Shown: positions 35,191-46,976 of the stretch, piece by piece
Position numbering within the stretch: position 1 is the first letter of the stretch
Layout of the letters: each line of letters starts with the position of its first letter
Source: Beverwykella pulmonaria
Lineage: Eukaryota > Ascomycota > Dothideomycetes > Pleosporales > Melanommataceae
Assembly: GCA_001599595.1 (NCBI GenBank)
Contig: BCHH01000001.1
Location: 3,873,068 to 3,937,067, forward strand
Reading direction: 5' to 3'
Length of the DNA stretch: 64,000 bases
Notes under the pieces: generated by a model
The model's input: only the letters and a program-made list of their open reading frames with translations
The model's database searches: none
Told to the model about the DNA's origin: nothing
Translations under genes and position numbers: made by a program

Positions 35191-36263
35191 CCTCAAAACA
35201 ACACAACAACGACAGAAGACACGAGAAATGAACAGGATGGTGAGTTTATACAGACAAAAAGGAGAGCCTTCAGATATGAAAAGACCGCACTCCCAATTGA
35301 AGACGATAATCACACCATGGCTGTAAAAGAGGCCAAAAACGAAATACTATTGCCCATGCGGTTTACTTTCACTTCTATTGTAGTCGTGTACCACATAGGA
35401 GTGGTGCCTGATAAAAAAGCACTATGGCCTGCATCACCGCTGGAGGTGGCGGCGTGATGGAAGCGCATTGTGGCTTGAGGGCATCCGCAAGTTCTGCCTG
35501 GGAGGCGTAAGCTCGTTTGAGAGAGCTAGCTAATGGTGGAGACGCTGGCGGTGTGCGTGAGAGACAACTCTGCAGAGTGGAGCTGGTGATGGAGGTGCAT
35601 CTGCGGGAGAATATTTGCCAAGGCGTGAGGAGTCAACCTGGAACAAGCGCCAGGAACAACACCAATTGTCATCCTGATTGGACTTCACCAGCCTTCATGG
35701 TCGGCCCGGAGAAGACCCTGATCCACGGGACGAAGCGACAACGCGTCAACCGGATCTTCTCAGGGTCGCTCGCTGCTGCGCGTGCGAGACCACGTGGGGG
35801 TGAGAACAGATCTCCCGATCTGCGAATTGAACAAGCGTTAATGGAGAAGAGCTATGAAAAACTGATGCGGTAGTGACCTGATATTCCACCATATTCGAGG
35901 TAGAAGCTCATGTCACTCCTCCAATCCCACTCGCTTAGCCCTCCCTATCACAAAAGCAACGCCACATCTCGGACTGCGTTCGGCTGTCTGGGCTGGTTGC
36001 ATGGCTCTCCCATGAACCAGTGACTAGCGCGAGCCATCGCACGGGTAAAATTGGTACGGAAAACGAAAGACATGTATGGAAGACGCAGGGATGGCGCCAA
36101 TCACTTGTTCATGGGAGGGCCGCGTACCCACACTGCATCTCCAGCTGCATGCTGCCAAGAGCGGTATGATGTTTCTCCGCGTGGCTCCAGCATCCTCAGT
36201 CTCAAAACATTCTCAGTTCGTCAACCCTTGCACCAATTAGAAGCTGGTTCGAGACACGTAATC
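35191..36263. promoter_or_regulatory. Divergent intergenic region
   Basis: 1.07 kb between the starts of the Pth11-like protein and the GMC oxidoreductase. A 118-codon open frame at 35517-35873 has no domain. In-frame upstream codons of the oxidoreductase extend back to 36051 but look like leader sequence. No clear element is seen. Confidence 0.5.
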
Positions 36264-38375
36264 ATGCCTGCCCCACGAGACACCGGTATCCCTACCGTCT
36301 CTTCCTCCGCCTTCGCTTCCGCTCGGTTCGACTATCTCATAATTGGTGGAGGTACAGCTGCCCTCGTCATTGCGGCCCGTCTAAGCGCCATTGCGGACAT
36401 CATGGTAGGCGTGTTGGAGGCGGGGCCGAAATGCTTGGACGACCCTCTCATCACTGTGCCTGGAAAGTTCGGAGAGTCCCTGGGCGGCCAGTACGATTGG
36501 AAATTTGAGACTGTGCCACAGCCCGGTCTCAATGGGAGAAGCCTGGCATGGCCACGAGGTAGAGTTCTTGGAGGAACAAGTGCTCTGAACTTCATGACCT
36601 GGACGAGGGGCAACCGCGAAGACTACGATGCCTGGGAAGCGCTAGGAAACAAGGGCTGGGGATGGGACGGGATGTTGTGAGTCCCATTCCTGTTTGCGTG
36701 AATCTGTTTCATTCTGTGATTCGTCGCCTTGCATTCTGGGCCAGTTTCTCGTCACTGTCTCAGTAACCGATGTCCCAATCTCTCGGCCGTCTCCACATGT
36801 TTCGCTTAGATGTAGATCATTGAAGAAATTAGGGTCAGGCATGGTATGGGAATCTGAAAGTAACCCAATAGTAGACCTTTCTTTAAGAGAACAGAAACAC
36901 TGCACCAATCAACCGCGCAACACCAGTCCCAGCACCAATCCCACCATGCGGCTGAGTATCACGGCACGGAGGGACCCATCGCCAGTGTATACTCGATGGA
37001 ATATTCCAAGCCGCATCAATATTGGCATGCAACACTAAATAGCCTTGGTGTGGAGACCAATCGCAGCCACTTCTCTGGATCAAATTTAGGTGCATTCACA
37101 ACGTTGACGTCTGTCGACCCCACTTCGCGAACCCGGGCCTCCTCTGCGACTGCCTACTATCTGCCGAATGCTGGAAGGAGAAATCTTCACGTGCTTACCG
37201 AGGCGACGGTAGAGAAGATAGCGCTAGAGGTCAGAGACGGAAAATGGGTGGCTACTGGTGTCGAGTACATTTATGGCGGCGAGACCTTCCTTGCTAAAGC
37301 CTCTCATGAAGTCATAGTCTGCGCTGGAAGCATCCAATCACCCCAGCTCCTTGAACTGTCTGGAATAGGAAACCCAAATATCCTGCAGGCAGCTGGTATT
37401 CCCCTGAAGGTGGATAACTCTAATGTTGGAGAGAACTTACAGGAGCACATGAGTAGGGACTCTATGGGACGTAACATGGAAATCGCTGATAATCATCCAG
37501 TGACTGCAATGATATACGAGCTGGACTCTTCTCTCACCGGCCCCGACCAGCTCCGCGCAGACCCCGTTCTCGAAAAAGCAGCACAGGAGTTGTATGACAC
37601 GTCTCAATCCGGTATATACGCTATGCTTCCATGCGCACTTAGCTATGCTTCCCTCTCCCAAGTCATTCCTGCTCCCAAACTACAAGACATTCTCAAACGT
37701 CTCCCATCTCTAGAGACCCCGCACGATGAAATACTAGCAAAACAATTCTCCAACCCTAAACGAGGCCAAGTTGAGTATCTCTTCGACGTCGGGAACTGGT
37801 CTCCATACTTCAAATCTGAGCCTGGAAAAGTATACGGAACGATGCTCATGATGCTGCAACTACCTCTCTCCAAAGGTAGTATCCACATTCCCCCAGCGAC
37901 GTCTACTAGTCCACCGAAGGTAAACGACAAGCCGATAATCAACCCAAGATACTTCGAAGGCCCAGGCGGTCAGGTCGATTTCGATATTATGACCCATGCC
38001 CAGAATTTTGCAGACAGAATATGCCGTACTGAACCCCTTTCTCAGATCATCCAGAAGCGCGTTTTTCCGCTTGAACACAACCCAGTCAAGCCCTCACCTA
38101 GCGAAGAACAGGAAGACTTCAGTACTTGGGTCCGCAATACCACGATCACAGACTGGCACCCCATCGGCACATGTGCCATGGGCGGGCATTCTGGTCCAAA
38201 GCACGGCGTAGTGGACGACCGACTGCGCGTATATGGCGTCCAGAGGCTACGAGTGGCAGATGCGAGTATTTTCCCTCTTCACATTTGCTCACATCCGCAG
38301 GCTGCTGTTTATGCTATTGGGGAGAAGGCCGCGAGTATGATACTGGAGGATCGCGGAATAGGAATTGATGGATAG
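36264..38375 (+). CDS. GMC-family FAD oxidoreductase
   Basis: Exons 36264-36676 and 36875-38375 give 637 aa. The 198-nt intron is placed so that WGWDGML-PFFKRTETL reads through, as in other GMC enzymes. The FAD-binding start is FDYLIIGGGTAALVIAARLS; the third Gly of GxGxxG is Ala33. GRVLGGTSALNFMTWTRGN is the first GMC signature and HEVIVCAGSIQSPQLLELSG the second. The catalytic His is H566 in DWHPIGTCAMG and the second active-site position is H611 in CSHPQAAVYA. No signal peptide is seen, so it is probably intracellular. The family covers alcohol and glucose oxidases or dehydrogenases; the substrate is unknown. An in-frame ATG at 36051 is ignored because the intervening sequence is not family-like. 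Confidence 0.9.
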
Positions 38376-38685
38376 GAAGCAAAGAGATTGTGTACATAGT
38401 CCTCTTTGGTATATACAGTGACATAATGTAGAGCTACTTTCATCTTCTTGGCATCTTCTCGAAATTGCATTGGTGGTTGATGCGGAGATCTTGGTGGAAC
38501 GTACCACGGACGAAATCGCACGTGCTAGCGTGCCCCGCCACTCAATGCCACCGCCACAATATTGAGGCATAACGTCAACACCGCTGCCTGAACAAACACA
38601 ATACATACAGCACCCAAACCTACAAAACGTACCAGACCTAGATACCCTCCGGACTCACCTTGCAACAGACGAGAAATCTGCCGCT
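38376..38685. other. Short intergenic spacer
   Basis: 310 bp between the GMC stop and the PPPDE start, with both genes on the same strand. The last 100 bp are rich in A and C, like a fungal 5' leader. No gene is visible. Confidence 0.6.
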
Positions 38686-40699
38686 ATGGATGTCCAGCTT
38701 TATGTCTACGACCTTTCCAAAGTAAGTCCATTGGAAAAGGTATACAATTTCACTCGCTGACAGCTTCTAGGGTCTTGCGCGCACGGTATGTCTCCTCCAC
38801 CTCTGCTCTATGGTGTTGCCTCCAAGCGGAAAACTTTTGGGACTCGGAACAGTCTTCTCTCAGATACCGTCTTACGATTCCGCTTGGAGGTGACAACGTG
38901 GAGAACGGGCGTTCGGCCGCTTCTGACATGTCCGCAAGATGTCGCAACAGTTCCTCGGGACCCAAATCGACGCTGTATACCATACATCTCTAGTTTTCGA
39001 AGGTATAGAATACTTCTATGGCCAAGGAATACAAACTTGCGCCGCTGGTAGCACACATCATGGGAAACCAATGGAGGTGATACCTATGGGGCGGACGGAT
39101 TTGCCCATGGAGATCGTGTTAGAGTATCTGGAATCGCTCAAGACGGTCTACGCTGCCGAGTCGTACGACCTGTTCTTGAATAACTGCAACAACTTTACGA
39201 ATGACTTCTCAACGTTCCTGGTTGGCAAGGGAATACCAGCGCATATCACTTCTCTCCCCCAAACTGTCCTCAATACCCCCTTCGGGCAGATGCTGAAGCC
39301 TCAGATCGACGCCATGATGCGCCCAGTCACCCAGGCACCGCTACCACAGCGAGCGGCACCACGCGCACCAGCTATCCTGCCATACGAGACAAGCGGGAAC
39401 ATGCAGAGCTCAGGAGCACTAGCATCGGCGTTAGCTGAAGCGACTGGTAGGGTCAACAGCGCGATAGCTCTCAGCGATGTCAATCGTCTGCTTGCTCTAG
39501 CCAAAGACCGGACCGCCATCATCTTCTTTACAAGCTCTACGTGTGGTCCCTGCAAGATTATGTACCAGCCCTATGATGATCTAGCAGCAGAGGCGGGCGC
39601 AAAGTGCATCTTCATCAAGATTGACTTCAGCTATGCCGAACGTGCCATTAGCCAGAAATTCCCTGATGTTCGAGCAACTCCAACATTTGTCACCTTCCTT
39701 CGCGGTCAGAAACGGGACGAGTGGAGTGGAGCAGATCCCCGCCAGTTGCGCAGCAACGTTCAAAATCTCCTTGATGCTGCGTTTCCGCCGCATCCCCATC
39801 TCTCTAAAAGTCTCCCAGCGTTCCTCAGACAGAGCCAGCGACCAATCACATATACCAAGGTGCCGCCACTTCAGAAGGTCGTCGCGAAGATGGGAGAGGT
39901 CGGAAAGGATCCTGCCGTGTCTTCTATTGTGTCGTTCATTGATGCTCGAGAGAGGTTTGGAGCCATGGAAGCGCCGCTCACCAAAATGCCACAATTCGCC
40001 GAATTTCTGAGAAAGAGCACGGCTACGCTACCACCAGATCTTCTCTTCACGTCATTTGACCTGCTGAGAATCACTCTCACTGATGTCCGGGTTTCCGGGT
40101 TCTTTGCGGAGGAGCACGCAGGTGCGACTGGTACTCCGGCGACAATATTCCACCTCCTGAAACACGTCAATGACCTCGGAGACTCTGCGCCTTACTCTCT
40201 CCGCCTTACAACTCTCCATCTTGCATGTAACCTCTTCACGTCCTCACTCTTCATTCCGCATCTTCTCTCAGCGCCCCTCTCATCCACCCTGATATCCATT
40301 CTCACCACCGCCCTCCTGGACGATAAACACCCGGCTCTCAAAGTCTCAGCTCTGAGTCTCGCGATGAACTTGTCCTCCTCAACTCATAAAATCCGCATGA
40401 AGAAGCACAGTAATGTAGCTGCACCTTCTCTGTCCTCGGAAGCGGAGCTCGACGAGTCAGAGCAGGTCGAGCTTCTTGCCTCGTTGCTGGAGATTTTAGG
40501 CTCCGATGAGCCATTTTCGGAGACTAAAAAAATGGCAACGATATGTGTAGGCTGGTTGGCATATTGTGCAGATGTGGATGGCGAGTTGAGGGATCTTTGG
40601 AGTGTCATGGATGCGGCGGGGACTGTGGGGAAGATACAGGCAAAAGTCGTCGAAGATCGATTGCTTGTTAAGGAGGTTAAGAGTTTACTTGAGGATTAG
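38686..40699 (+). CDS. PPPDE (DeSI-like) - thioredoxin - PUL domain protein
   Basis: Exons 38686-38721 (36 nt), 38771-38785 (15 nt) and 38939-40699 give 603 aa. The two tiny exons supply MDVQLYVYDLSK and GLART, completing the PPPDE fold that otherwise would start late at MSQQFLG. PPPDE catalytic residues are H32 (VYHTSLVF) and C100 (NNCNNFTNDF). A thioredoxin domain follows at about 185-300 with CGPCK (C219, C222) and cis-Pro in RATPTF. The C-terminal 280 residues are helical and PUL-like, a fold that binds Cdc48/p97 in other proteins. This architecture is known in filamentous fungi. DeSI-type enzymes remove SUMO or ubiquitin-like modifiers or act as thioesterases; activity here is inferred. 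Confidence 0.88.
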
Positions 40700-41728
40700 A
40701 GGTTTCCGGTAAATATGATGGATAGTATACGGTTGCCCGATTCTTTTGTCCTTTTTGACTACTTTAGCGGATGACGACTTGCTTTGGTGATCATGACGTG
40801 ATCAGTATATAGTCACGGCGGATACACTAGACTTTCATTACAGCATTATTGACAAGACTTAGGTACTCTGTTCTGCTGCTTCGGCAATCCCCTCATCCGA
40901 TAAGTGAAGCTCAGCACTTGTCCAGTCTACAGGTTCTCAACAGGCATTGCATATTTGGGAAGAGTGAAGATGCTGAGCAATTTTTGGATGGTGAGATATA
41001 AAGATCTCACCGTATTATTGCCGATGCTATGTATTGGAGTTGCAAGAAGAGCCATTTCTAGTTCGACTGAACAGCCAAAATACTAATCTATCGCTAGGTA
41101 AGCGCTTGGTGAACAGAGAATCCGTGAAGCAGACGTGTTAAGGAAAAGGCAATGGCTAGGTCCAGTGTGCTGCCGGCCACATAATCGCGTGGTCAAGGAA
41201 CCCGACTTCAACGGCAGCGAACCGAATTAATCACGCGGCAATCAGGCCCGTTGAATTCTCATGGTCTCATAGCCTCGGAAACACACACTGGTGTAGAATT
41301 TCGAAATGACTGCGCATGGTAGTATCTGGCTGTATGTGCTGAGCCAGTTGCAACAGAGCTGAGCCTTCTTTAGATGAACGGTACATTTTCGCAACAGCCG
41401 GACATTGTGAACAGACGCTCCCTTTGAGGATGCACAAATAAAGGAATATATTCCAGCCATGTCCTCTAGCATCTCAAAGACTTTTCTGGCCACTACGATA
41501 TTTCTTTGCAGGGCTGACTTGATCCTTTCCCCACTCATTAGAATGCCTTTTAAGGAAATCTTGAAAATTAGCTCCTCCGTCCACCTCGGGATGAGGGAAT
41601 TCAGGCACGGGCAAACATTTCAGCCATGACGTGACTGTGCTAGTCTAACCTGAACTCGGTTAGCTCAATACGGTCGCATCCCCCACGCGACGCGAACCAT
41701 AAACCACCTCATAACCTCAGACTCCGAT
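40700..41728. other. Intergenic, no gene recognised
   Basis: 1.03 kb between the PPPDE protein and the F-box protein. Open frames are below 100 codons and have no domain. No repeat or RNA gene is evident. Confidence 0.6.
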
Positions 41729-43188
41729 ATGGACACGGCTGAACGCCCGGTACTTATCGTTGATGATGACGATCATGCCGAAGAAGATGCGCCTCTACCA
41801 TCCTACCTCGCCCACCACGTCTCTCTCGGCTTCGATGCCGACGATATTGCTGCTCTAATCAACTCCATCGACTCCAGCCAAATCCGCGGACCGTCAACGT
41901 TCTCCCTCCCATATCTTCCAGCTGAAATATTGCTTCATATTCTCGATTATGTGCGGATCGACTACGTCTTGGATTGGAGGCTTGTGTGCCGCGGGTTTCG
42001 TGATGCGATCGATGGGCGCGTGCTGTACGATTACTTGCACAGAACGGAGTTGATCGGATACATTGGTCCTCGGCATAGCGAGTTGAAGGCCTTATCAGAA
42101 GAGGAGTACGAACGAATCAATCTTTTGCGCCTACGTTTCCACTACTCAAAAGCTACATCCACATTCGATGCGAACACTGCGAGGGAGCCCGGTGCAGCGA
42201 AGTGGAGTGATAAATACGCGGTCTTCTGCAATGAGGATGGGTGGCGACAGAAGCTTGAGAAAGCTGCCAGCTTAGCCACGCCGGTCTTACCAATGGTGGA
42301 TATTCTGGGTATCGTTGAGGACAGATTGGAGCTGCGCACTGCGCCCGAAGTGCCTTATGGGGCGCTGAGGTGGTGCGTTAAGCTGGACGACGCTGTTCTG
42401 GATTTAGCTTTCCTGGACATGCCTATCGATATGTCGGAAGTCTTCGATGTCGATTCGAAGAAGCCGACTGTATTGGTACGATGGAAAGACTTACTGTTCT
42501 CTTTCCTAAAATCTGAGATGATGCTAAGAAGGATGATGGAAAAGGTAAACACAAGACGCTATCCTCCGAGGCGCCGCGACCACAAGAGCTGATATCAGAA
42601 TGCTAGAAACGAGCCTCTGCGTTTACATTCAGCACCTTGGAAGACTGTCTCCGCGCTGTGCGTCGCCAACAGCTCCGCTCCGCCCTTGACTTAAATGACG
42701 GGACAGAGCGGCAAATAGCATGGGCCTTGAATCATCTGCGCCCGATATTCGGGAAGCCACGATACGATAAGCTGTCTCCACCCTGGCACGATATCGAACG
42801 CGCGGAAGACGACGCTCTAAAATATCTCAGACTTCTCCGACGCGAAGCATCTATGAGCTCGAACGACATAGCATATCTCAAGCAACTCTCCAGTGACAGA
42901 GCCACCATGGCTGAAGGGTTCGAGAGCATCAATATGGAGTTTTCAACCTGGAAGAGGAACCTTTATAATATGCGGCCGAAGCACAGGTCTCTTTTAGAGA
43001 GACTGCCGGCTTTGGCGATTAATCCTTTGGCTTGGAGTGATGATACAGTGAGGCGGGAAGGGGAAAGGGTCAAGAAGTGGAGAACACAGAAGAAGACGAT
43101 AGAGCGGCTGCTGATATTGTTGAAGGCTTCCAATGAGGCGCTTGAGGTTCCGGAGGATGCCTTTGATGATCTGGAAAGCGGAATATGA
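41729..43188 (+). CDS. F-box protein of unknown target
   Basis: Exons 41729-42544 and 42607-43188, split by a 62-nt intron in phase 0, give 465 aa. An F-box-like segment at about 60-100 reads LPYLPAEILLHILDYVRIDY then WRLVCRGFRDAID, which would bind Skp1 in an SCF ubiquitin ligase. The N-terminus is acidic (VDDDDHAEEDAP). The C-terminal part is helical and charged, without WD40 or LRR repeats, so the substrate-binding part belongs to no class I can name. Exon 2 starts KRASAFTFSTLEDCLRAVRR. The role as a substrate adaptor is inferred from the F-box alone. Confidence 0.8.
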
Positions 43189-44111
43189 AGAGATGAATAT
43201 GGAGTGATACCCCTTTACGCGGTATTTTGTAATCCTATTGAGATGCTCGAATCTCTGCCTTATCCTGGTATCACCTTCAGCCCCTGGTTCTGTTAAGATC
43301 TAACAGGTTAAGGATTGGGTTTGGAGGGCGGGATACAGATCTTCCATTATCCGGCTCGAGGAAAGAGTCCCCATGTCTGTGAAGTTTAACTGATAAAGAA
43401 GTCTGCTACTCGAAGTGCTACGGGTTCCCACGTCCGAAGAGAATAACAGGGGGCAGACCGATTCAGGCAGAAGGCAGGCGGATCAACCTTCCTTAACTAC
43501 TGTATCTGCCAGGTGGCTTTTTGCAGTCTTCCAGAAATCCTCTTGTCTACTGCCCTTGTTACTCTCTTCGGACATGGAACATGCAGTATACCCTACAAAA
43601 GCCTGAAGATCTTGTGCATCCACTACGCCTTGGCAGTTACTATTGGCCGATGTCTTGTCTCGAGACAACAGCACGGATTTAAGCACCCGGCTACATGCCT
43701 GAACATCCACCGTCCGACATGCCGATGTCTCTAGAACCGAGATTCCGCGATATCGGGTTGGGTGTGAGGTGCGGGGTGCACGTGGATTTGCCCCTCGTGC
43801 TCGTCGGGGATGCTCGGCAAATCACTTAGTTGTCCGAGGACGGCTAGCATGGTATGTGTTCGCGACTGTGGGGTACAGCGTCTCCACAGCGCAGGTTGAA
43901 GCTCTTCCGACATCCCTACGGGTATGGACAACCGCTAACGCTTACACGCGTTTTGGATCTTCACTAGTCGGAACTAGTTCCGTTCTGACAATGGAGATGT
44001 ATATCTTCCCAGGGCGTCCGCGTTGAAGCTGCCCAGGTGTTCTGGTTCAGCAAGCTCTCTCTTGCCTCGCTCCATTTCTCCCTCCATTATACCCAATTCT
44101 ACAGCTTGGAT
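43189..44111. other. Intergenic; promoter of the DUF1446 gene
   Basis: 0.92 kb with no recognisable gene. An ATG at 44002 opens only a short frame. The last 80 bp before 44112 are C/T-rich (CTCTCTTGCCTCGCTCC), a likely 5' leader. Confidence 0.55.
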
Positions 44112-46117
44112 ATGTCTCCCTCAGCTCGCCGTCCCGTCCGTGTCGCTGGCGCTTCCGGTGGTTTCTCGGATCGTGTCCGCGCCATTTCGTCCCTCGCAAA
44201 GGATGAGGAAATCGACGTCATTGTTGGAGACTGGCTCTCAGAGATGACCATGACCATGCACGGCCCCAAGGCGATCAAGAACAAGGAACAGATGCTGCAG
44301 GCGCGCACGTTAGAGGACAAACTCAATGTCGCCATGTTTGCTGAGAACTTCATGGACTGCTTCATCCCCGCCATTCCAGACCTTGCGAAGAACGGAACGA
44401 AGCTCGCTGTCAATGCTGGTGCTTCCGATACAGAAGTTCTGGCGCAGTTGGTGGATAAGAAGGTCAAAGAGGCGGGGTACAGCCTCAAGGTTGCGTGGGT
44501 TGAGGGAGATGATGTTACTGGCGCCGTGAAGGGAATGTTGAATAAGGGCGAGGGCTTCCGAAGTTTGATGCACAACAAGTCTGTGGATGAGTGGGGATTG
44601 GAGCCTGTGTGTGCTCAATGCTACCTTGGTGGCATGGGTATTGCGAGGGCATTGACTGAGGGTGCCGACATCGTCATCTGCGGTCGTGTATCCGATGCTT
44701 CTCCTATCATTGGAGCTGCTGCGTAAGTCTGGTCATGAGCCCTCTACTGGCTTACCTAACATCAATAGATGGTGGCACGAGTGGACCAACGATCAATTCG
44801 ACGAGCTTGCTGGTTCCCTCATTATTGGTATGCCTCTCTTAAATTTTACACACCGCAGCATCCACTAAGTCTTCCTCAGGCCACCTTCTCGAATGCGCCG
44901 CATACGTCTCGGGCGGCTACTCCTCTGACTTCCGCAGCATCCTCAACGCAAAGAAACACATCAACCTCGGCTTCCCCATCTGCGCCATCGACCACAAAGG
45001 TGAAGGCGTCATGTACAAAGAGAAGAACACGGGTGGCGTCATGACCGTCAATTCAGTGACTTCTCAACTCCTATATGAAATTCAGGGCCCACAGTACTAC
45101 AACTGCGACGTCACCGCACAAATCGAAGGCATCAAGTTTGAGCAAGTAGGCGAAGACCGCGTCAAGGTGTCCGGCGTCAAGGGCCTCCCCCCACCACCCA
45201 CCACCAAGGTCGGGCTCACTGGCTTCGCGGGCTGGCAGGCAGAATACCACGTGTACCTGTGTGGGTTGCACATCGAAGAGAAATGCCGCTGGACCGAAGA
45301 ACAAATCCGATACGAGCTCGGCGAGGAGAACCTCAAGAAATTCACCACCCTAAAATTCATGCAAAACGGATCCTCTGTCATCGACGCACGGAACCAAGAC
45401 GTAGCGACGGTCGACTTCCGCATCTTCGCGCAATCAAAAGACCGCGAACTCCTCAACATGCGCAACCCAGACGGCTTCTTCCGCATCAGCATGGTCACCT
45501 TCTTACAATCGTGCCCGGGCGCTTCGCTAGGAAACGACATGCGACAAGCAGAGGGAAAGCCATACTACGAGTACCACCCGTCCCTGCTTCCACAAACCGC
45601 GCTGCAGCAGCGCGTGCACTGCCTTTGGGACGGCGAGGAGAAAGAAGGCCACAAGGACGGAAAGAAAGTCATTGACATCCCCCTCGCGCCCGAGTTCCGT
45701 GAATACGCCCGCCAGCAACCCTCCTACGAGACTGCCAACCCGGTCGATCTGTCCTCATTTGGTCCGACTGTGCGCCTCCCGCTTGGTTCTATCGTGCTGG
45801 GCCGCTCGGGAGATAAGTGCTCTGACTGCAATGTTGGCCTCTTTGTGCGCAATGACGATGAGTACGAGTGGCTGCGCTCTCTCCTTACCATTGAGAAAAT
45901 CAAGGAGCTGTTAGGCCCAGAAGAGTACAAGGGGAAGCCGATTGATAGGTTTGAGATGCCTGGGATCAGAGCCGTGCACTTCCTGTTGCATGACCATTTG
46001 GATCGCGGGTACGATGCGTGCAGTACGTATGATACACTGGGAAAGAACTGCTGTGAGTATTTGAGGGCGAAGACGGTGGATATTCCCATTCAGTTTGTGC
46101 AGAGGGGCGTGCTATGA
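44112..46117 (+). CDS. AtuA-like protein (DUF1446, acyclic terpene utilisation family)
   Basis: Exons 44112-44722, 44769-44827 and 44880-46117 give 635 aa. The middle exon is only 59 nt. It starts RRPVRVAGASGGFSDRVRAI, and the block DVIVGDWLSEMTM is the conserved DUF1446 start; ADIVICGRVSDASPIIGAAA-WWHEW runs correctly across intron 1. The C-terminal third holds the additional domain seen in fungal members. Bacterial AtuA is needed for citronellol and geraniol catabolism, but its reaction is not settled and the fungal role is unknown. No targeting signal is obvious. An upstream in-frame codon at 44037 is not used because the conserved part begins at MSPSARRP. Confidence 0.88.
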
Positions 46118-46976
46118 GGGTTGAAGGAAAGGGGGAAAGAAACTGAAATATGTCTTTGTAGCGTTTTCGTCTAAACACATGATATTTACTTGTCACCATC
46201 CTCTCTTGTGTCAATGCAATTTCCTTGCGTGATATATGTGCGACGGTGCAAAGCTCTAGAGCAAGATTCCGGAAATAAGTGTTTTTTTATAGATAGTTGT
46301 GACATTGTGATATCAATTGAAACAGCTAGGCGGAATATCTTATTTTTACACTCCAGCAAGATATGGTGAGAAAAAGGGCCATTTGTGTCACATAAGCATG
46401 ACAGGAGGAGTGGTAACAGAGCTCTACTAGACCATATCTCCCAACCTATGCCTCCAGATCCCAGTGCAGCACGGCGAAGAGATTTCTGCCATACTAAGCT
46501 CCCAACCCTGGGAACTACATTGAAAATAGCGTGTCAAAACGGAGAAGATTCACTGGAACTAAGTGGTAGTGGTAGGAATTGTACTTAATGTGGATTGCTG
46601 AGACTGTTTTTCCCGTTAGGCTCGTTGAATTTCTCCTTTTTCTAAACAGCATGGCAACGATGTTGTTTCAGTAACGGAATAGTGTTTTTAATTCCATACA
46701 CCAATGTGTCACTTTGCTACGAGTAGGTAAATACTGATTTCCAGGATGTTATGGACACAATGCAGGAGGCGCGAAGCGTGAGGTGACCGTGAGAGTGCTG
46801 CGGAGCTCGGAACCATATTATCACCGATAGTATAGCTACGTATGCAAATCTGCTGCGCCTCACTTCCCGGCCAGTGGTTGCGACCCAAGTTCAGCGAATT
46901 CCATCAACAGACACCTGCAAAGCCCACTTCAACCCCATCAACACTTCAAAAACCCAATCACCGCTCCAAAAAGCTT
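46118..46976. other. Intergenic
   Basis: 0.86 kb, AT-rich in 46,200-46,750, with only short open frames. The 135 bp before 46977 are in frame with the next gene, with an ATG at 46842, but encode a Pro/Thr/Lys-rich stretch that would mask the signal peptide, so I count them as leader. Confidence 0.55.

Noticed and set aside
46842..46976. N-terminal extension of the prenylcysteine-lyase-like protein from an upstream ATG
   Set aside because: It would place 45 polar residues before the signal peptide, which normally must be N-terminal.
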